Shown here: positions 1 through 10,024 of the stretch, in pieces
Layout of the letters: each line of letters starts with the position of its first letter
Position numbering within the stretch: the stretch's first letter is position 1
Origin: Ephydatia muelleri
Lineage: Eukaryota; Porifera; Demospongiae; Spongillida; Spongillidae
Length of the DNA stretch: 64,000 nucleotides
NCBI GenBank assembly: GCA_013339895.1
Contig: JABACO010000018.1
Span: forward strand, 326,838-390,837
Direction: 5' to 3'
Position numbers and translations under genes: made by a program
Notes under the pieces: generated by a model
Database searches by the model: none
Told to the model about the DNA's origin: nothing
What the model saw: only the letters and a program-made list of their open reading frames with translations

Positions 1-137
1 CCACCCCTTCACCCTTGCCCCACCCCTTCACCCTTGCCCCACCCCTTCACCCTTGCCCCACCCCTTCACCCTTGCCCCACCCCTTCACCCTTGCCCCACC
101 CCTTCACCCTTGCCCCACCCCTTCACCCTTGCCACAC
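1..137. repeat. 19-bp minisatellite, truncated by window edge
   Basis: A C/T-rich 19-bp unit (core CACCCCTTCACCCTTGCC) repeats about seven times almost without change from the first base. The array continues off the left edge. It probably lies in an intron or the 3' flank of the ABHD-like gene on the minus strand. Confidence 0.9.
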
Positions 138-187
138 CTACCCCACCTCCTTCCTACCATGAACAATTATTCACACAACATACCAGT

Positions 188-1590
188 TTGAATCCTAATG
201 CTATAGTAGTGTGCTTTCTTATGCTACGTCCTCTCTATATAGCTACACACACCCTAATGCTGTGCTCTCTATATAGCTACACACACCCTAATGCTGTGCT
301 CTCTATATAGCTACACACACCCTAATGCTGTGCTCTCTATATAGCTACACACACCCTAATGCTGTGCTCTCTATATAGCTACACACCCTAATGCTGTGCT
401 CTCTATATAGCTACACACACCCTAATGCTGTGCTCTCTATATAGCTACACACATCCTAATGCTGTGCTCTCTATATAGCTACACACACCCTAATGCTGTG
501 CTCTCTATATAGCTACACACACCCTAATGCTGTGCTCTCTATATAGCTACACACACCCTAATGCTGTGCTCTCTATATAGCTACACACATCCTAATGCTG
601 TGCTCTCTTTATAGCTACACACCCCCTAATGCTGTGCTCTCTATATAGCTACACACACCCTAATGCTGTGCTCTCTATATAGCTACACACATCCTAATGC
701 TGTGCTCTCTATATAGCTACACACACCCTAATGCTGTGCTCTCTATATAGCTACACACACCCTAATGCTGTGCTCTCTATATAGCTACACACACCCTAAT
801 GCTGTGCCCTCTATATAGCTACACACACCCTAATGCTGTGCTCTCTATATAGCTACACACACCCTAATGCTGTGCTCTCTATATAGCTACACACACCCTA
901 ATGCTGTGCTCTCTATATAGCTACACACCCTAATGCTGTGCTCTCTATATAGCTACACACACCCTAATGCTGTGCCCTCTATATAGCTACACACACCCTA
1001 ATGCTGTGCTCTCTATATAGCTACACACACCCTAATGCTGTGCTCTCTATATAGCTACACACATCCTAATGCTGTGTGCTCTCTATATAGCTACACACAC
1101 CCTAATGCTGTGCTCTCTATATAGCTACACACCCTAATGCTGTGCTCTCTATATAGCTACACACACCCTAATGCTGTGCCCTCTATATAGCTACACACAC
1201 CCTAATGCTGTGCTCTCTATATAGCTACACACACCCTAATGCTGTGCTCTCTATATAGCTACACACATCCTAATGCTGTGTGCTCTCTATATAGCTACAC
1301 ACACCCTAATGCTGTGCTCTCTATATAACTACACACACCCTAATGCTGTGCTCTCTATATAGCTACACACCCTAATGCTGTGCTCTCTATATAGCTACAC
1401 ACACCCTAATGCTGTGCTCTCTATATAGCTACACACATCCTAATGCTGTGCTCTCTATATAGCTACACACACCCTAATGCTGTGCCCTCTATATAGCTAC
1501 ACACACCCTAATGCTGGTGCTCTCTATATAGCTACACACACCCTAATGCTGTGCTCTCTATATACACACACCCTAATGCTGTGCTCTCTA
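188..1590. repeat. 34-bp satellite-like tandem array with a TATATAG core
   Basis: About 40 copies of a 34-bp unit containing CTCTCTATATAGCTACACAC and TAATGCTGTG. Copies differ by single substitutions, two-base length changes in the ACAC tract and occasional extra bases. There are no unique spacers, so it is not a CRISPR-like array. It lies downstream of the last recognised exon of the minus-strand ABHD-like gene and would sit in its intron. Confidence 0.95.
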
Positions 1591-1664
1591 TATACACACA
1601 TCACACTACACATAAATCCCATCATTGTACAGATGGTAACTGACCTGACATAGAAAGTGGACAG

Positions 1665-1668
<4 letters not shown>

Positions 1669-1714
<46 letters not shown>
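1669..1714. repeat. (GT)n microsatellite
   Basis: An essentially pure GT dinucleotide tract of about 45 bp. The polyHis/Thr open frame on the opposite strand is a product of the repeat, not a gene. Confidence 0.95.
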
Positions 1715-1717
<3 letters not shown>

Positions 1718-1846
1718 TGGCTGTAGTTGTTGAGTTTGAGAAGTGCAATAGGTTGTTTCCCCTCAAGGGTGTAAGAATCACCCCTCTCAAAACATAATGT
1801 ACTGACTTTCCTAGTACAAATTTTGTCAGTATCTCTATACACAAAC

Positions 1847-3206
1847 CTTGGTTCCTGGGCATTGCAATGGTACACATAGTTTATGAAAGGCTCTCCAAAG
1901 ATATTGGTGAGATCTGGTCTGATCCTCGCCATGAGGCTGGGCCCTGGGATGGTTGGAAGGGAGAGGAGGAGGAAGAGGAGGAGGGGGGGGGGAAGGGAAA
2001 GAGAATAAAGGGATTATGAAATGGGTGAAAGGTAGAGTGGGGAGATATGCCTACCGAAAGGTCCAACGGCCCTGATAGGAGTAAGAGGGTTAAAGTGAGT
2101 GGCGAAGGTGGAGATGAGTAGTGGCAAGCCTCTATCGGCTCCCTCGATGGCTGGCTTGATGGAGAATCCCCAGGGGTCCACCAGTACCAGGTGCCTCACA
2201 CGAGATGGGTACTTCATGGCGTAGGAGCAAGCCAGAAAGGCTCCAAAGCTATGGCCGAGGAGGATAAACCTATCCAGCCCCATCCCTTCTCGCCATTTAT
2301 CTATCAGTTCCACATATTCGCCCTCAGCAGCCTCTGCGTCTGGTGTGAAGGGAACACGAGAGCTTCTTGCAAACCCTGGAAGGTCCATAGCGTGAAGCCA
2401 TCTATCTGCATGTAGTCCATCAAAGTTCTTATAGACTGAAGAAGCCCCGCCCCAACGTCATGAAGCAGGCAATTTGCCTGGTGGGTGTGGCTGTGTGTCT
2501 GGTTCCATGGAGAGGGTTCTAACATAATGACCATCCCCTGTTTGGACAAAACTATCCTTGTACTCTGACGAAATGTCTGAAAGAAAAGAAATAATTAACA
2601 TCTTACAATTGTTTCCTCACCCTCACATTCTCATGGGTCACCCCTCACGTTCCCATGGGTCACTGGTGCCTCACGTTCCCATGGGTCACCCCTCACGTTC
2701 CCATGGGTCACCCCTCATGTTCCCATGGGTCACCTCATGTTCCCATGGGTCACCCCTCATCCCATGGGTCAACCCCATTGTAACAGCAAAACATGAGCAC
2801 TATGTGGATGATCACATAACTGGCAAGTGATCTATCATATTTTCATGTTCCTATTAGTACGCACTATAGCACAATGGAGTCATGTATATTTTTGCCACAT
2901 AACCACAGCAAGAAGCATGTTGCACGCTATGGACATCATAGTGAATAAACAATTGCATTTACGTGCAATAAATGTACATTTGTGTATATTTAATTCAAGG
3001 GGGATGGAGGTAGTCTTACTTTGCAAAACGGCCCGTTATGCGTTTTCAAGGTGCGCATCTGAAGTCGGTTTCCATGAAGGTATCCAGTTAAACCATTTTC
3101 CCCAGAAACTCCTGCGTGGTTTTACATACGGTTGGCGGCAATCACACGGTGGTGAGCGGCTTACCTGGTCTGTTCTGGAGGAACGGCACCAAACTCAGTA
3201 CGTCAT
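1847..3206 (-). pseudogene. ABHD4/ABHD5-like alpha/beta hydrolase, disrupted and 3'-truncated
   Basis: Four exon-like blocks match the ABHD4/ABHD5 (CGI-58) family: about 3206-3165; 3111-3020, with WIPSWKPTS; about 2566-2055, with YVRTL, an LLHDVGAG oxyanion region, DLPGFARSSR, the nucleophile elbow GHSFGAF and LVDPWGF; and 1943-1847, with ARIRPDL and YVYHCNAQEP. The serine nucleophile is present, as in active ABHD4 and unlike ABHD5. The acid and histidine exons would lie beyond the satellite or off the window. The frame is broken in several places. A TAA stands where the family has Glu, after HLENA. The oxyanion region sits in a different frame from the sequence on both sides; one extra G in the run near 2446 would mend its 3' side. 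The only ATG upstream of the first block is out of frame. The gene is either decaying or the assembly carries indel errors here. Family assignment is strong, pseudogene status moderate. Confidence 0.6.
2625..2775. repeat. Short minisatellite (CATGGGTCACCCCTCACGTTCC unit, degenerate)
   Basis: Six to seven imperfect copies of a unit of about 20 bp ending in CCCATGGGTCA. They fall between the second and third exon-like blocks of the ABHD-like gene, so in an intron. Confidence 0.8.
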
Positions 3207-3592
3207 AATTATCGGAGCACGTGCACGAGGGAGGGTCCTCCGCTGCGGGAGTTCTGCGTTCTATAACGGAGGAGCCACAGAGTTGCATGTATCTTGGAAG
3301 CTGACGAATTTAAACTGAAGCACACGTGAGCCAGATATGCATGTGCCATGGGGCTAATGTGGCTGCACTTATAAACAGCACATTAGAGGGTCTTGCACGC
3401 AGCCCAACCCCCCATCGTTGGGCGTTACCTTCTCGCGGCAACAGCACACGATTGTGTGATTTGGTGCTGACATAAAATCGCTAAAATTTACTTCTATCTT
3501 TCTCCCTTGTTCCGTCCCTCCTTCCTCCCTCTTTCCTCTCTCTCCGCCTTCCCCGCTCCCTCTCCCTCCTCCTTCCCCTCCCTCCACCAGTC

Positions 3593-3838
3593 ATGGCGGC
3601 TAATGTTGGGACCATGCGCTCGCAGCTGCAGTCGCGTCGTGCGGCTATCAGCGAGGAGATTTGGAAGGAAAACCACATGCGCACAGGCTCCAAGAAGCTT
3701 GCCATGCTCCTGTCTGACCAGCAGAGCAGGAAACATGTGGAGCTAGAGGCAAAGTATTCAGAGTCCAAGATCCAACACCTGCAAGCTGAACTGAGCAGGA
3801 TCAACAGTAACCTACAAGCCTACCAGTCACAAAGGTGA
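3593..3838 (+). CDS. Rhophilin-type HR1 (Rho-binding) exon, possibly a complete 81-aa protein
   Basis: The 81-residue reading frame is an HR1/REM-1 antiparallel coiled coil of the rhophilin kind. It has QLQSRRAAISEEIWKE followed by MRTG and a long Lys/Glu/Gln-rich helix with SKIQHLQAEL, matching the rhophilin order QLQ(S/N)RRA, KEL.MRTG and LQLLKEEL. Such domains bind active Rho GTPases. The last codons AAAGGTGAGG hold both an in-frame TGA and a consensus splice donor, so this is either a stand-alone HR1 peptide or exon 1 of a larger gene. I found no BRO1 or PDZ exon in the following 1.5 kb, which a complete rhophilin would need. The ATG has an in-frame methionine seven residues later and is preceded by a pyrimidine tract. 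Confidence 0.6.
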   Translation: MAANVGTMRSQLQSRRAAISEEIWKENHMRTGSKKLAMLLSDQQSRKHVELEAKYSESKIQHLQAELSRINSNLQAYQSQR

Positions 3839-4327
3839 GGAGGCATTTGAACTGAGTTCTCCAGCTTGTATGCAAACTGCCATGCTGTGAACAGGAAATA
3901 AGATGGTCACTGAAATGAACACACACACACACATAACTCATCATGACTATGGCTTTATGCACACTATTGCTTGAAGGGACTGGGAACTCCCACGATTCAG
4001 CATGCATTGATGCAATGTAGCTACACACTCTCCATGGAGCTACACACTCTCCATGGAGCTACACACACTCCAATAAGAACATGCTCTCCAATAAGAACAT
4101 GCTCTCCAAGTAGCTATACACTCTCCATGGTAGCTAAGAACACACTCCTTGCCAAAACTCCAATCCCTAGGGAGTTCATTGATTTAGGTCACATTGGAAC
4201 TGCTTCATTGGTTCTGATAAATGCAGTTTACATTAGGGTGTGATCAAATCTTTGGTTTGATGGAAGTGTGGTTTTGGTGAGTGGGCGTGGTGACCTACAC
4301 TCCCTTCCCATAGTGCTTGTATGCTAT

Positions 4328-4437
4328 GTCTGAATGAGTGACCAGGGCTTGATGGATATGTCGTCTGAATGAGTGACCAGGGCTTGATGGATATGTCGTC
4401 TGAATGAGTGACCAGGGCTTGATGGATATGTCGTCTG
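4328..4437. repeat. 35-bp tandem repeat, three copies
   Basis: Three consecutive near-identical 35-bp units with the core GAGTGACCAGGGCTTGATGG. Confidence 0.9.
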
Positions 4438-4789
4438 GATGGATCCAGGCAGACGTAAAGTCAATGTTGATGGGCATCAAGCCTGAACTGTCTTGATATA
4501 TGGACCTACTGAATTCAAAGAAGAAAAAACCCAAGAAACAAAACCCTCACATTTTAGATGGTATAGCATCGGGCTCCTAATCAGTTTTTTTCCAGCTGGA
4601 AATAGCCTTTAAAAATGTTTACTGTGTCTTGTGTAGTGGATGTGCAGTATTTCACCCTTTCATAATGTCATGAAAGGGCAGATCAATGAACTGAGCTGCA
4701 GAAGATGCAAGTCTCACTCAATAGAGCCTCAGGCAGGAGTAGCAAGGTTGTTGGGCTTACGTACTGGTGGCCATGGAATTATGTGGAGC

Positions 4790-5037
4790 TTATTGATGAG
4801 GCTCTCAAGAGATGAGCTTATTGATGAGGCTCTTAAGAGATGAGCTTATTGATGAGGCTCTCAAGAGATGAGCTTATTGTTGAGGCTCTCAAGAGATGAG
4901 CTTATTGATGAGGCTCTCAAGAGATGAGCTTATTGATGAGGCTCTCAAGAGATGAGCTTATTGATGAGGCTCTCAAGAGATGAGCTTATTGATGAGGCTC
5001 TCAAGAGATGAGCTTATTGATGAGGCTCTTAAGAGAT
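4790..5037. repeat. 28-bp tandem repeat, about nine copies
   Basis: About nine copies of a 28-bp unit with the core GAGCTTATTGATGAGGCTCT, differing by single bases. Each unit holds a short GAGC...GCTC inverted pair, so a transcript could form a small hairpin in every unit. Confidence 0.9.
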
Positions 5038-5368
5038 GTATTCATGCCTAGGTGTCTTCCTTCCAAGTGGATATCCAGTTGTTCAACAATATTATATTTT
5101 GACATGTTGTATATTTATACTGCTAAATCTTTGAATACAAGACCATTATATTCAGTTTCAATTTGAAGAAAAGATTTGATGGAATTAATTGTACATTTGT
5201 CCTTAAGCTAAAATTACGCTCTCATTAAGAATATGAATCTGGTAATTTAACTGTTCTTAGTTTTTGCAAACCAAATTTCAGTATTGCAGCCACTTACCTC
5301 TCTCCTCCTCCCCTCCCCATAAAGCCATAATGATAATATTACAGTAAACATCATTTGATACAAACCAG

Positions 5369-7243
5369 CTACTGTGGTAATTTGGTTGTGGAGAAGCATT
5401 GGTCAAGAACAACAGAAAGTTGTTTCTGAAGCTGGGATAGTTCATTCCTGAACACCACTTTTTGTCTGGTAAACCCTGTTTGCAGATGTCTCGAAAGTGC
5501 ACTGCCAATACTTAGAGGGTCATTGGTAGGATAAGGCCAGCTGTACAGGAAGATGGTCACTAAGGTTGCAGCGTCAACAGCAAAGCTCGGGTAGCCACAG
5601 CAGCTTCCCTTCTCAGGTTTCCATAGCTTCAAGAAAGGTTCACTGTCTTGTTTCAAAAGCTGTGAGACTGGCTGATAAAGATCTGATTGGTGCACTGCAT
5701 TTAGAAGCTCCTCAATAACGCAGGCAAGATCATCACTCCTGCAACCACAAGTCTCAACCTGCTCAGTAAAGAGCGCATTCTCAGCTGGGAAGCCAGCAAG
5801 ACTGGAATGAAGAACAGAGATTGCTTGTGTGAGTAAGGTGGTGAAGCTATCTGTACTTGCACAACTGGACAGCCAGCTGCTCCAATGGTGAACAAACGCC
5901 TGTACTGCTGGGGGCGGGGTCTCCTGCACATTGACAAAGGAAGGACTGAGTTTGAAGAAGAGAAGAGGTTTGGTCACATTGCTGCTGGTGCTGAGTAAGC
6001 AGTACCCCCGGGGGTCACCTGAGGGGGAGGAGTCACATGAGGGGGAGGATCACATGAGGGGGAGGGGTCACGTTAGGCACCTCCTATACACGATGCACAA
6101 GGGAATCATATGTCCGAAGCCAACATGTGATGGTACAATGTTATAGTGTATTGAAAGTGAGGGGTTGAGGGAGTATTGAAAGATTGAAAGTGAGGGGTGC
6201 AGTGAGGGAGTATTGAAAGTGAGGGGTACAGTGAGGGAGTATTGAAAGTGAGGAGTGCAGTGAGGGAGTATTGAAAGTGAGGGGTGCAGTGAGGGAGTAT
6301 TGAAAGTGAGGGGTGCAGTGAGGGAATATTGAAAGCAAGGGAGGAGAAGGAAACTAACCTGTCTCTGCATCAGGTGTGTTCATGGCCTGCCATATGGTGG
6401 TCAGAGGTGCCCAGTGAGGAGGGTACTTAAATCTCGCCACATCCATGACAAGCACCAGATCCTTGTGGATGTGATATCCACCAATCGGGGCAAAGTGTCC
6501 ATCTCCTGTTTGCTGCAAGGTCTTGCGTGAGTAGCAGATGACAGCCACCTTGTCTTCTACAGTGGTCACTGAGCGCACCAGCTCTCTGAAGTGATCCACA
6601 CTTGTCTTGTCAGCGGGGTAGCTCTTCACGTCCAGACCTGTGCACTTGGCCAGGCACAAGAATTGTTTGAAGGTGATCCCTTTCACTTTCACTACATCCA
6701 GAGGAGCACAACAATCCAACATACTCTCATGATACCTGTGTTGCATAAGATTTGATTGCACAATGACAATACATTCAAGTGCTACAAAGAACAGCTGCCA
6801 CATGCCCTATCCATTAGATTTATTAAAGACCTAATTGCAAGCACATCAGGCACTCCATCATCCCCTCATGCCCCTGTTAATACTGGTCCCCCCCCCCCAC
6901 ACACACACACACACACCACACACCATCTCCAAGGGCCTTTCCACACCCTGCCCGGATCAACGCCTAGTGTGTTGAGTACCATCACAAGGGTAGACAGGCC
7001 ACAGTACGATGGCTCATCTTGTGTCTGAAACTGGGCCGCAAGCTTAAAATACCCGTTCATATGTCCTGCAGTGGTGTGAACAGCATCTTGTTAGTCACAC
7101 GATACTCCCGCGGGCTAAAACGTACCTTGTCCGAGCGCTTCTTTGAATATTTGCTTGCCCTCCTCCGATGTGAACGATATACAGGACTCCGGCAGCTCTC
7201 GTCGATAGAACTGGATCGCTTTGGTAATACCGTCAAACGCCAT
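5369..7243 (-). CDS. Phytochelatin synthase 1 (glutathione gamma-glutamylcysteinyltransferase)
   Basis: Joining exons 7243-7126, 7065-6924, 6735-6359 and 6018-5369 gives 428 residues in frame (phases 1, 2, 1). Phytochelatin synthase joins gamma-Glu-Cys units from glutathione into metal-binding phytochelatins in the cytosol, a papain-like clan CA reaction. The triad is visible: Cys61 in [10 protein letters not shown], His167 in [12 protein letters not shown] and Asp185 in [13 protein letters not shown]. Cys-to-His (106) and His-to-Asp (18) spacings equal those I recall for plant PCS1 (Cys56, His162, Asp180). The substrate segment [16 protein letters not shown] is intact. The C-terminal half keeps Cys motifs (CGC, CC) of the kind linked to metal sensing. 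The start [18 protein letters not shown] matches the family N-terminus. It diverges from PCS-2 and shares its intron phases and its 377-nt third exon length. Confidence 0.93.
6148..6340. repeat. 29-bp tandem repeat in PCS-1 intron 3
   Basis: Six or so copies of a 29-bp unit with the core GTATTGAAAGTGAGGGGTGC, some truncated, lying within the intron between exons 3 and 4 of PCS-1. Another GAGG-rich run precedes exon 4. Confidence 0.85.
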
Positions 7244-8374
7244 GCGAACCAGTGAACGAGACACAAGACTCAACCGCATTAGTTATATCACTGTACTGAC
7301 AAATATGTTGTCATCGTTGCGTCATTGAAGAATCGATCATACGGCACGTTGTTGATCACGTGATATCAAATCAAGCACTGTGACTGTTTAAGATTGTGGG
7401 TTAAAGGAAGAGACTAAATCATTCAGCCATGTTCATACTAATAATAGCTGAGGAATCCTGGGAGGGGGGAAGCACATCCTTATATTATCTCATGCAGCCT
7501 AGCGGATCAAAAATTGCATGGTAGGGAAATCAGAAGACCGCGGACTTGTATTTCTGACAGAAGAGATGATGCATTATGGTGTTGGCTTATCAAATTTCCA
7601 GAAAAGCATAATGTATTGTGACCAAACCGAGACAATGAAGAGGGTTGCATGCAGCTGCACATCGACAAATCCGGCATTGCCGGCAATAAAAAGGACAAAA
7701 CAAAATGGGGGCTGAGTGGACCCCTACACCTGACACAGGCAGTAGGGCAAGGCACGGCTCACACACCTCTCTGTTTCGCCCGCCGAGATGGTGTAAAGTT
7801 GTGTGCGGTGTCGAATTTCTGCTGTGTGACACTACCGGTATTTATACTCAAACTAGATACACTTGTGGGTTTGAAACCGTCTCGTAAACACTTCGCCGTC
7901 CCAAGAAGATATTTTACTCCTTCATTTATGAATGGGAATCAGACATGCAGAGTCGTTGTTTCGACTGACACATACCCTATACAAAGTCAATGTGTACTGG
8001 TGCGAGCATGATAGATTAGTAGAATAATCGACTACGTGCAAATATTCCATCCCATGAGTTCTGAATCAGTGAAGTATACACTTTCGTCGCTTGCTAACGG
8101 GAAAAGAATCTGTTGTGGCACACACTAGATTACAGTTATCAAAGGTATTTAGATTGTCTGTACCTTTAGCCGTTCATTTCGCGCGCGACAAAAAAAAAAA
8201 AAAAAGTAACTTTTGATGCCGACCGTTGTCGCATGAAACGCCTGGACTCCTTCTCTGTATCCGCCCTGTCCTTGAACATTTTAATAACTAATGCTTCGAA
8301 ATCTTCATCACAGTAAGTATAATTCATGGCAATTACACTCGTATAAACAACTACAAAGTAAGTTTATGGATTAA
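7244..8374. other. Spacer upstream of PCS-1, no gene recognised
   Basis: Both strands have open frames up to about 120 codons, but none shows a family motif, signal peptide or convincing exon chain. The PCS-1 promoter must lie at its left end, since PCS-1 starts at 7243 on the minus strand. A run of A bases lies near 8190. The right end abuts the duplicated block. Confidence 0.5.
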
Positions 8375-8412
8375 TGGATCTAAATTAAGGTAAACGAAAT
8401 GTTCAATATTAG

Positions 8413-9302
8413 TTACTGGATCCTGTTGAGAACATTCTGAACCTTGACAAGGTCTTGATAAAGATAGTTTTCCAACACACCCTGAAGCCTCACAGCTGTT
8501 ACATACTGCTGGTTGAAGCTAGCACTGTAGCAGTTCTGAGTGCTGGTTGCTGAAGTAACAGAGCTCCCCTTGCCAGCTGTTGGACTTGTCGTTGGGGCCT
8601 GTGTTCCCTTGATAACAACTAATGGTGTAGCAGGGACAAATGGCTGAAGCATAGCAATCTGATGAAAGAGTTTGATATGAATGTGCTGAATTTATTAATT
8701 ATTTAAGCAAATTAATAATTACCAGATTAGTAAGTGTGAGAATGGTTGTGTTGAGGTTTCTAGCAGTGTCATGGAGAATTGTTACGTAAGTGAGATCATC
8801 TGATGCATTATGGGACAGAGTGATATTCTCCAACACCAAGCCAAGGTAATACTGGTTAAAGATGGCTGTAGCTATGTCCTGTTGGAGGCGTGGCAGGTAC
8901 TGGAAAACAAATCCAAAATGAATAACCAGGGGTTTAGTGGAACACATAAATGATTGCTAACATTGATTATGGAGGCATCAGGTATGTCACTTGGGTTCAA
9001 CTGCAGCTCGAAACAGCTTGGCTGGGGAACCAGAACAGCACCGTAAGTGAGGACCTATGGTGGTCATGGAAACAGAATAAATTATAGACTTCCATGTGCA
9101 AAACACAGTTAACACATGAGCTATACTAACTTACCAAATGATTTGCCCACAGCAAAGATGACTGGATAGTGGCCTGCACATTGGTGATGCTCTGAAGAAC
9201 TGTAGTGTTCACTGGAGACATGGGGACTGGTGAGGCCGGGATGGGAAGAGGTGTGGCCATTCCCAGGGCACACACGACCACGAAAACTGCTGTTAGAGAC
9301 AT
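8413..9302 (-). CDS. Secreted four-helix-bundle, class I cytokine-like protein (copy 1)
   Basis: Exons 9302-9135 (168 nt), 9054-8962 (93), 8899-8723 (177) and 8658-8413 (246) join in frame into 227 residues; all three introns are phase 0 with clean GT-AG ends. The start MSLTAVFVVVCALGMATP is a signal peptide and there is no membrane anchor. I predict four amphipathic helices: A about 33-62, B 88-115, C 121-153 and D 193-226. Long loops join A to B (PQPSCFELQLNPSDIPD) and C to D (Thr/Ser/Pro-rich). The mature part has only two cysteines, 70 and 189, which could bridge the AB and CD loops, and N-X-S/T sequons at 32, 112, 118 and 137. Signal plus helix A, short loop exon, B plus C, then D is the classic class I helical cytokine gene layout. 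No sequence family is certain; the nearest impression is the CNTF/CLCF1/cardiotrophin group. The cytokine function is inference. Confidence 0.7.
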
Positions 9303-10024
9303 TTTATTGACTTTCTCTCTCTTTGGTCTGCTTCAACACTCAAACTGCAAATGTAACTAGCTAGCTGTGGCTGTGTGCTTTTATATTTACGATAGTTGCA
9401 CATTGTTTGGAGCAGTTCAAATTGGGACTTATAGAGTTTCAGTGGAAATGTGGCACTGGTGAGCATGGCTCAGCAGAACTAGCCGTTGGTAATAGCGGGG
9501 TATTTTCAAGGGGCGAGGAGGTTCTATGTTGGTGGCACCCCCTGCCTTGTTTGTAATCAGTTTCATTGTTACGAGGAGAGATAATTGGAATTCTGTTGAC
9601 GATATATGAACTATATTCACATATTGCAAGTCGATTTGATGAATGTTGCTCCATCCCAACTCACAAGATGGACCCATACTTAGCACTGTTCTCATGACGT
9701 GATTCTCATCATGCACAGTTCCACATTGGGTCATCTTTATCCAACCATTACATCATTAGGAATTTAAATTTGAAAAGGCAAATATAGAATTTTCAGTTCA
9801 CAAGCTGTTTTTATTCATGAAATATGTGGGCCATTATATGCCACATACATGAAAGAACCAAGTTTTGCAAACAATAACCTGATATATAAACATCGTAGTG
9901 GACCTACATCCTTTCCCTCTACACCCCCTCCCGCACATTTTCACCTAAAATAAAATAAAAGGTCGTCGGAGTACATGTGCACGTCTATTATTGATGATTA
10001 CATCACGTGATGCAACATCCCGTA
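9303..10024. promoter_or_regulatory. Shared upstream region of cytokine-like gene and PCS-2 (copy 1)
   Basis: The 722 bp separate the divergent start codons of the cytokine-like gene and PCS-2, so they should hold both promoters. TTTATATTTA near 9380 is a possible TATA-like element for the minus-strand gene, about 80 bp upstream of its ATG. A 101-codon open frame on the minus strand (9734-9429) has no family features and is probably chance. Confidence 0.45.

Larger units (their letters stand above)
3839..5368. other. No recognisable gene; repeat-rich spacer
   Basis: No further rhophilin exon or other protein family was recognised on either strand between the HR1 exon and the 3' end of PCS-1. 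Two tandem repeats described separately occupy part of it. Short open frames here have no family features. Confidence 0.5.

Noticed and set aside
188-1590. CRISPR-like array
   Set aside because: Units are directly tandem with no unique spacers, and the host is eukaryotic.
7507-8011. Several open frames of 65-120 codons on both strands
   Set aside because: They overlap each other, lack recognisable motifs, and no exon chain could be built.
9429-9734. 101-codon minus-strand frame between the cytokine-like gene and PCS-2
   Set aside because: No signal peptide, family motif or splice context; two overlapping frames of similar quality; likely chance. Its copy at 15055-15360 is only the duplicated block.
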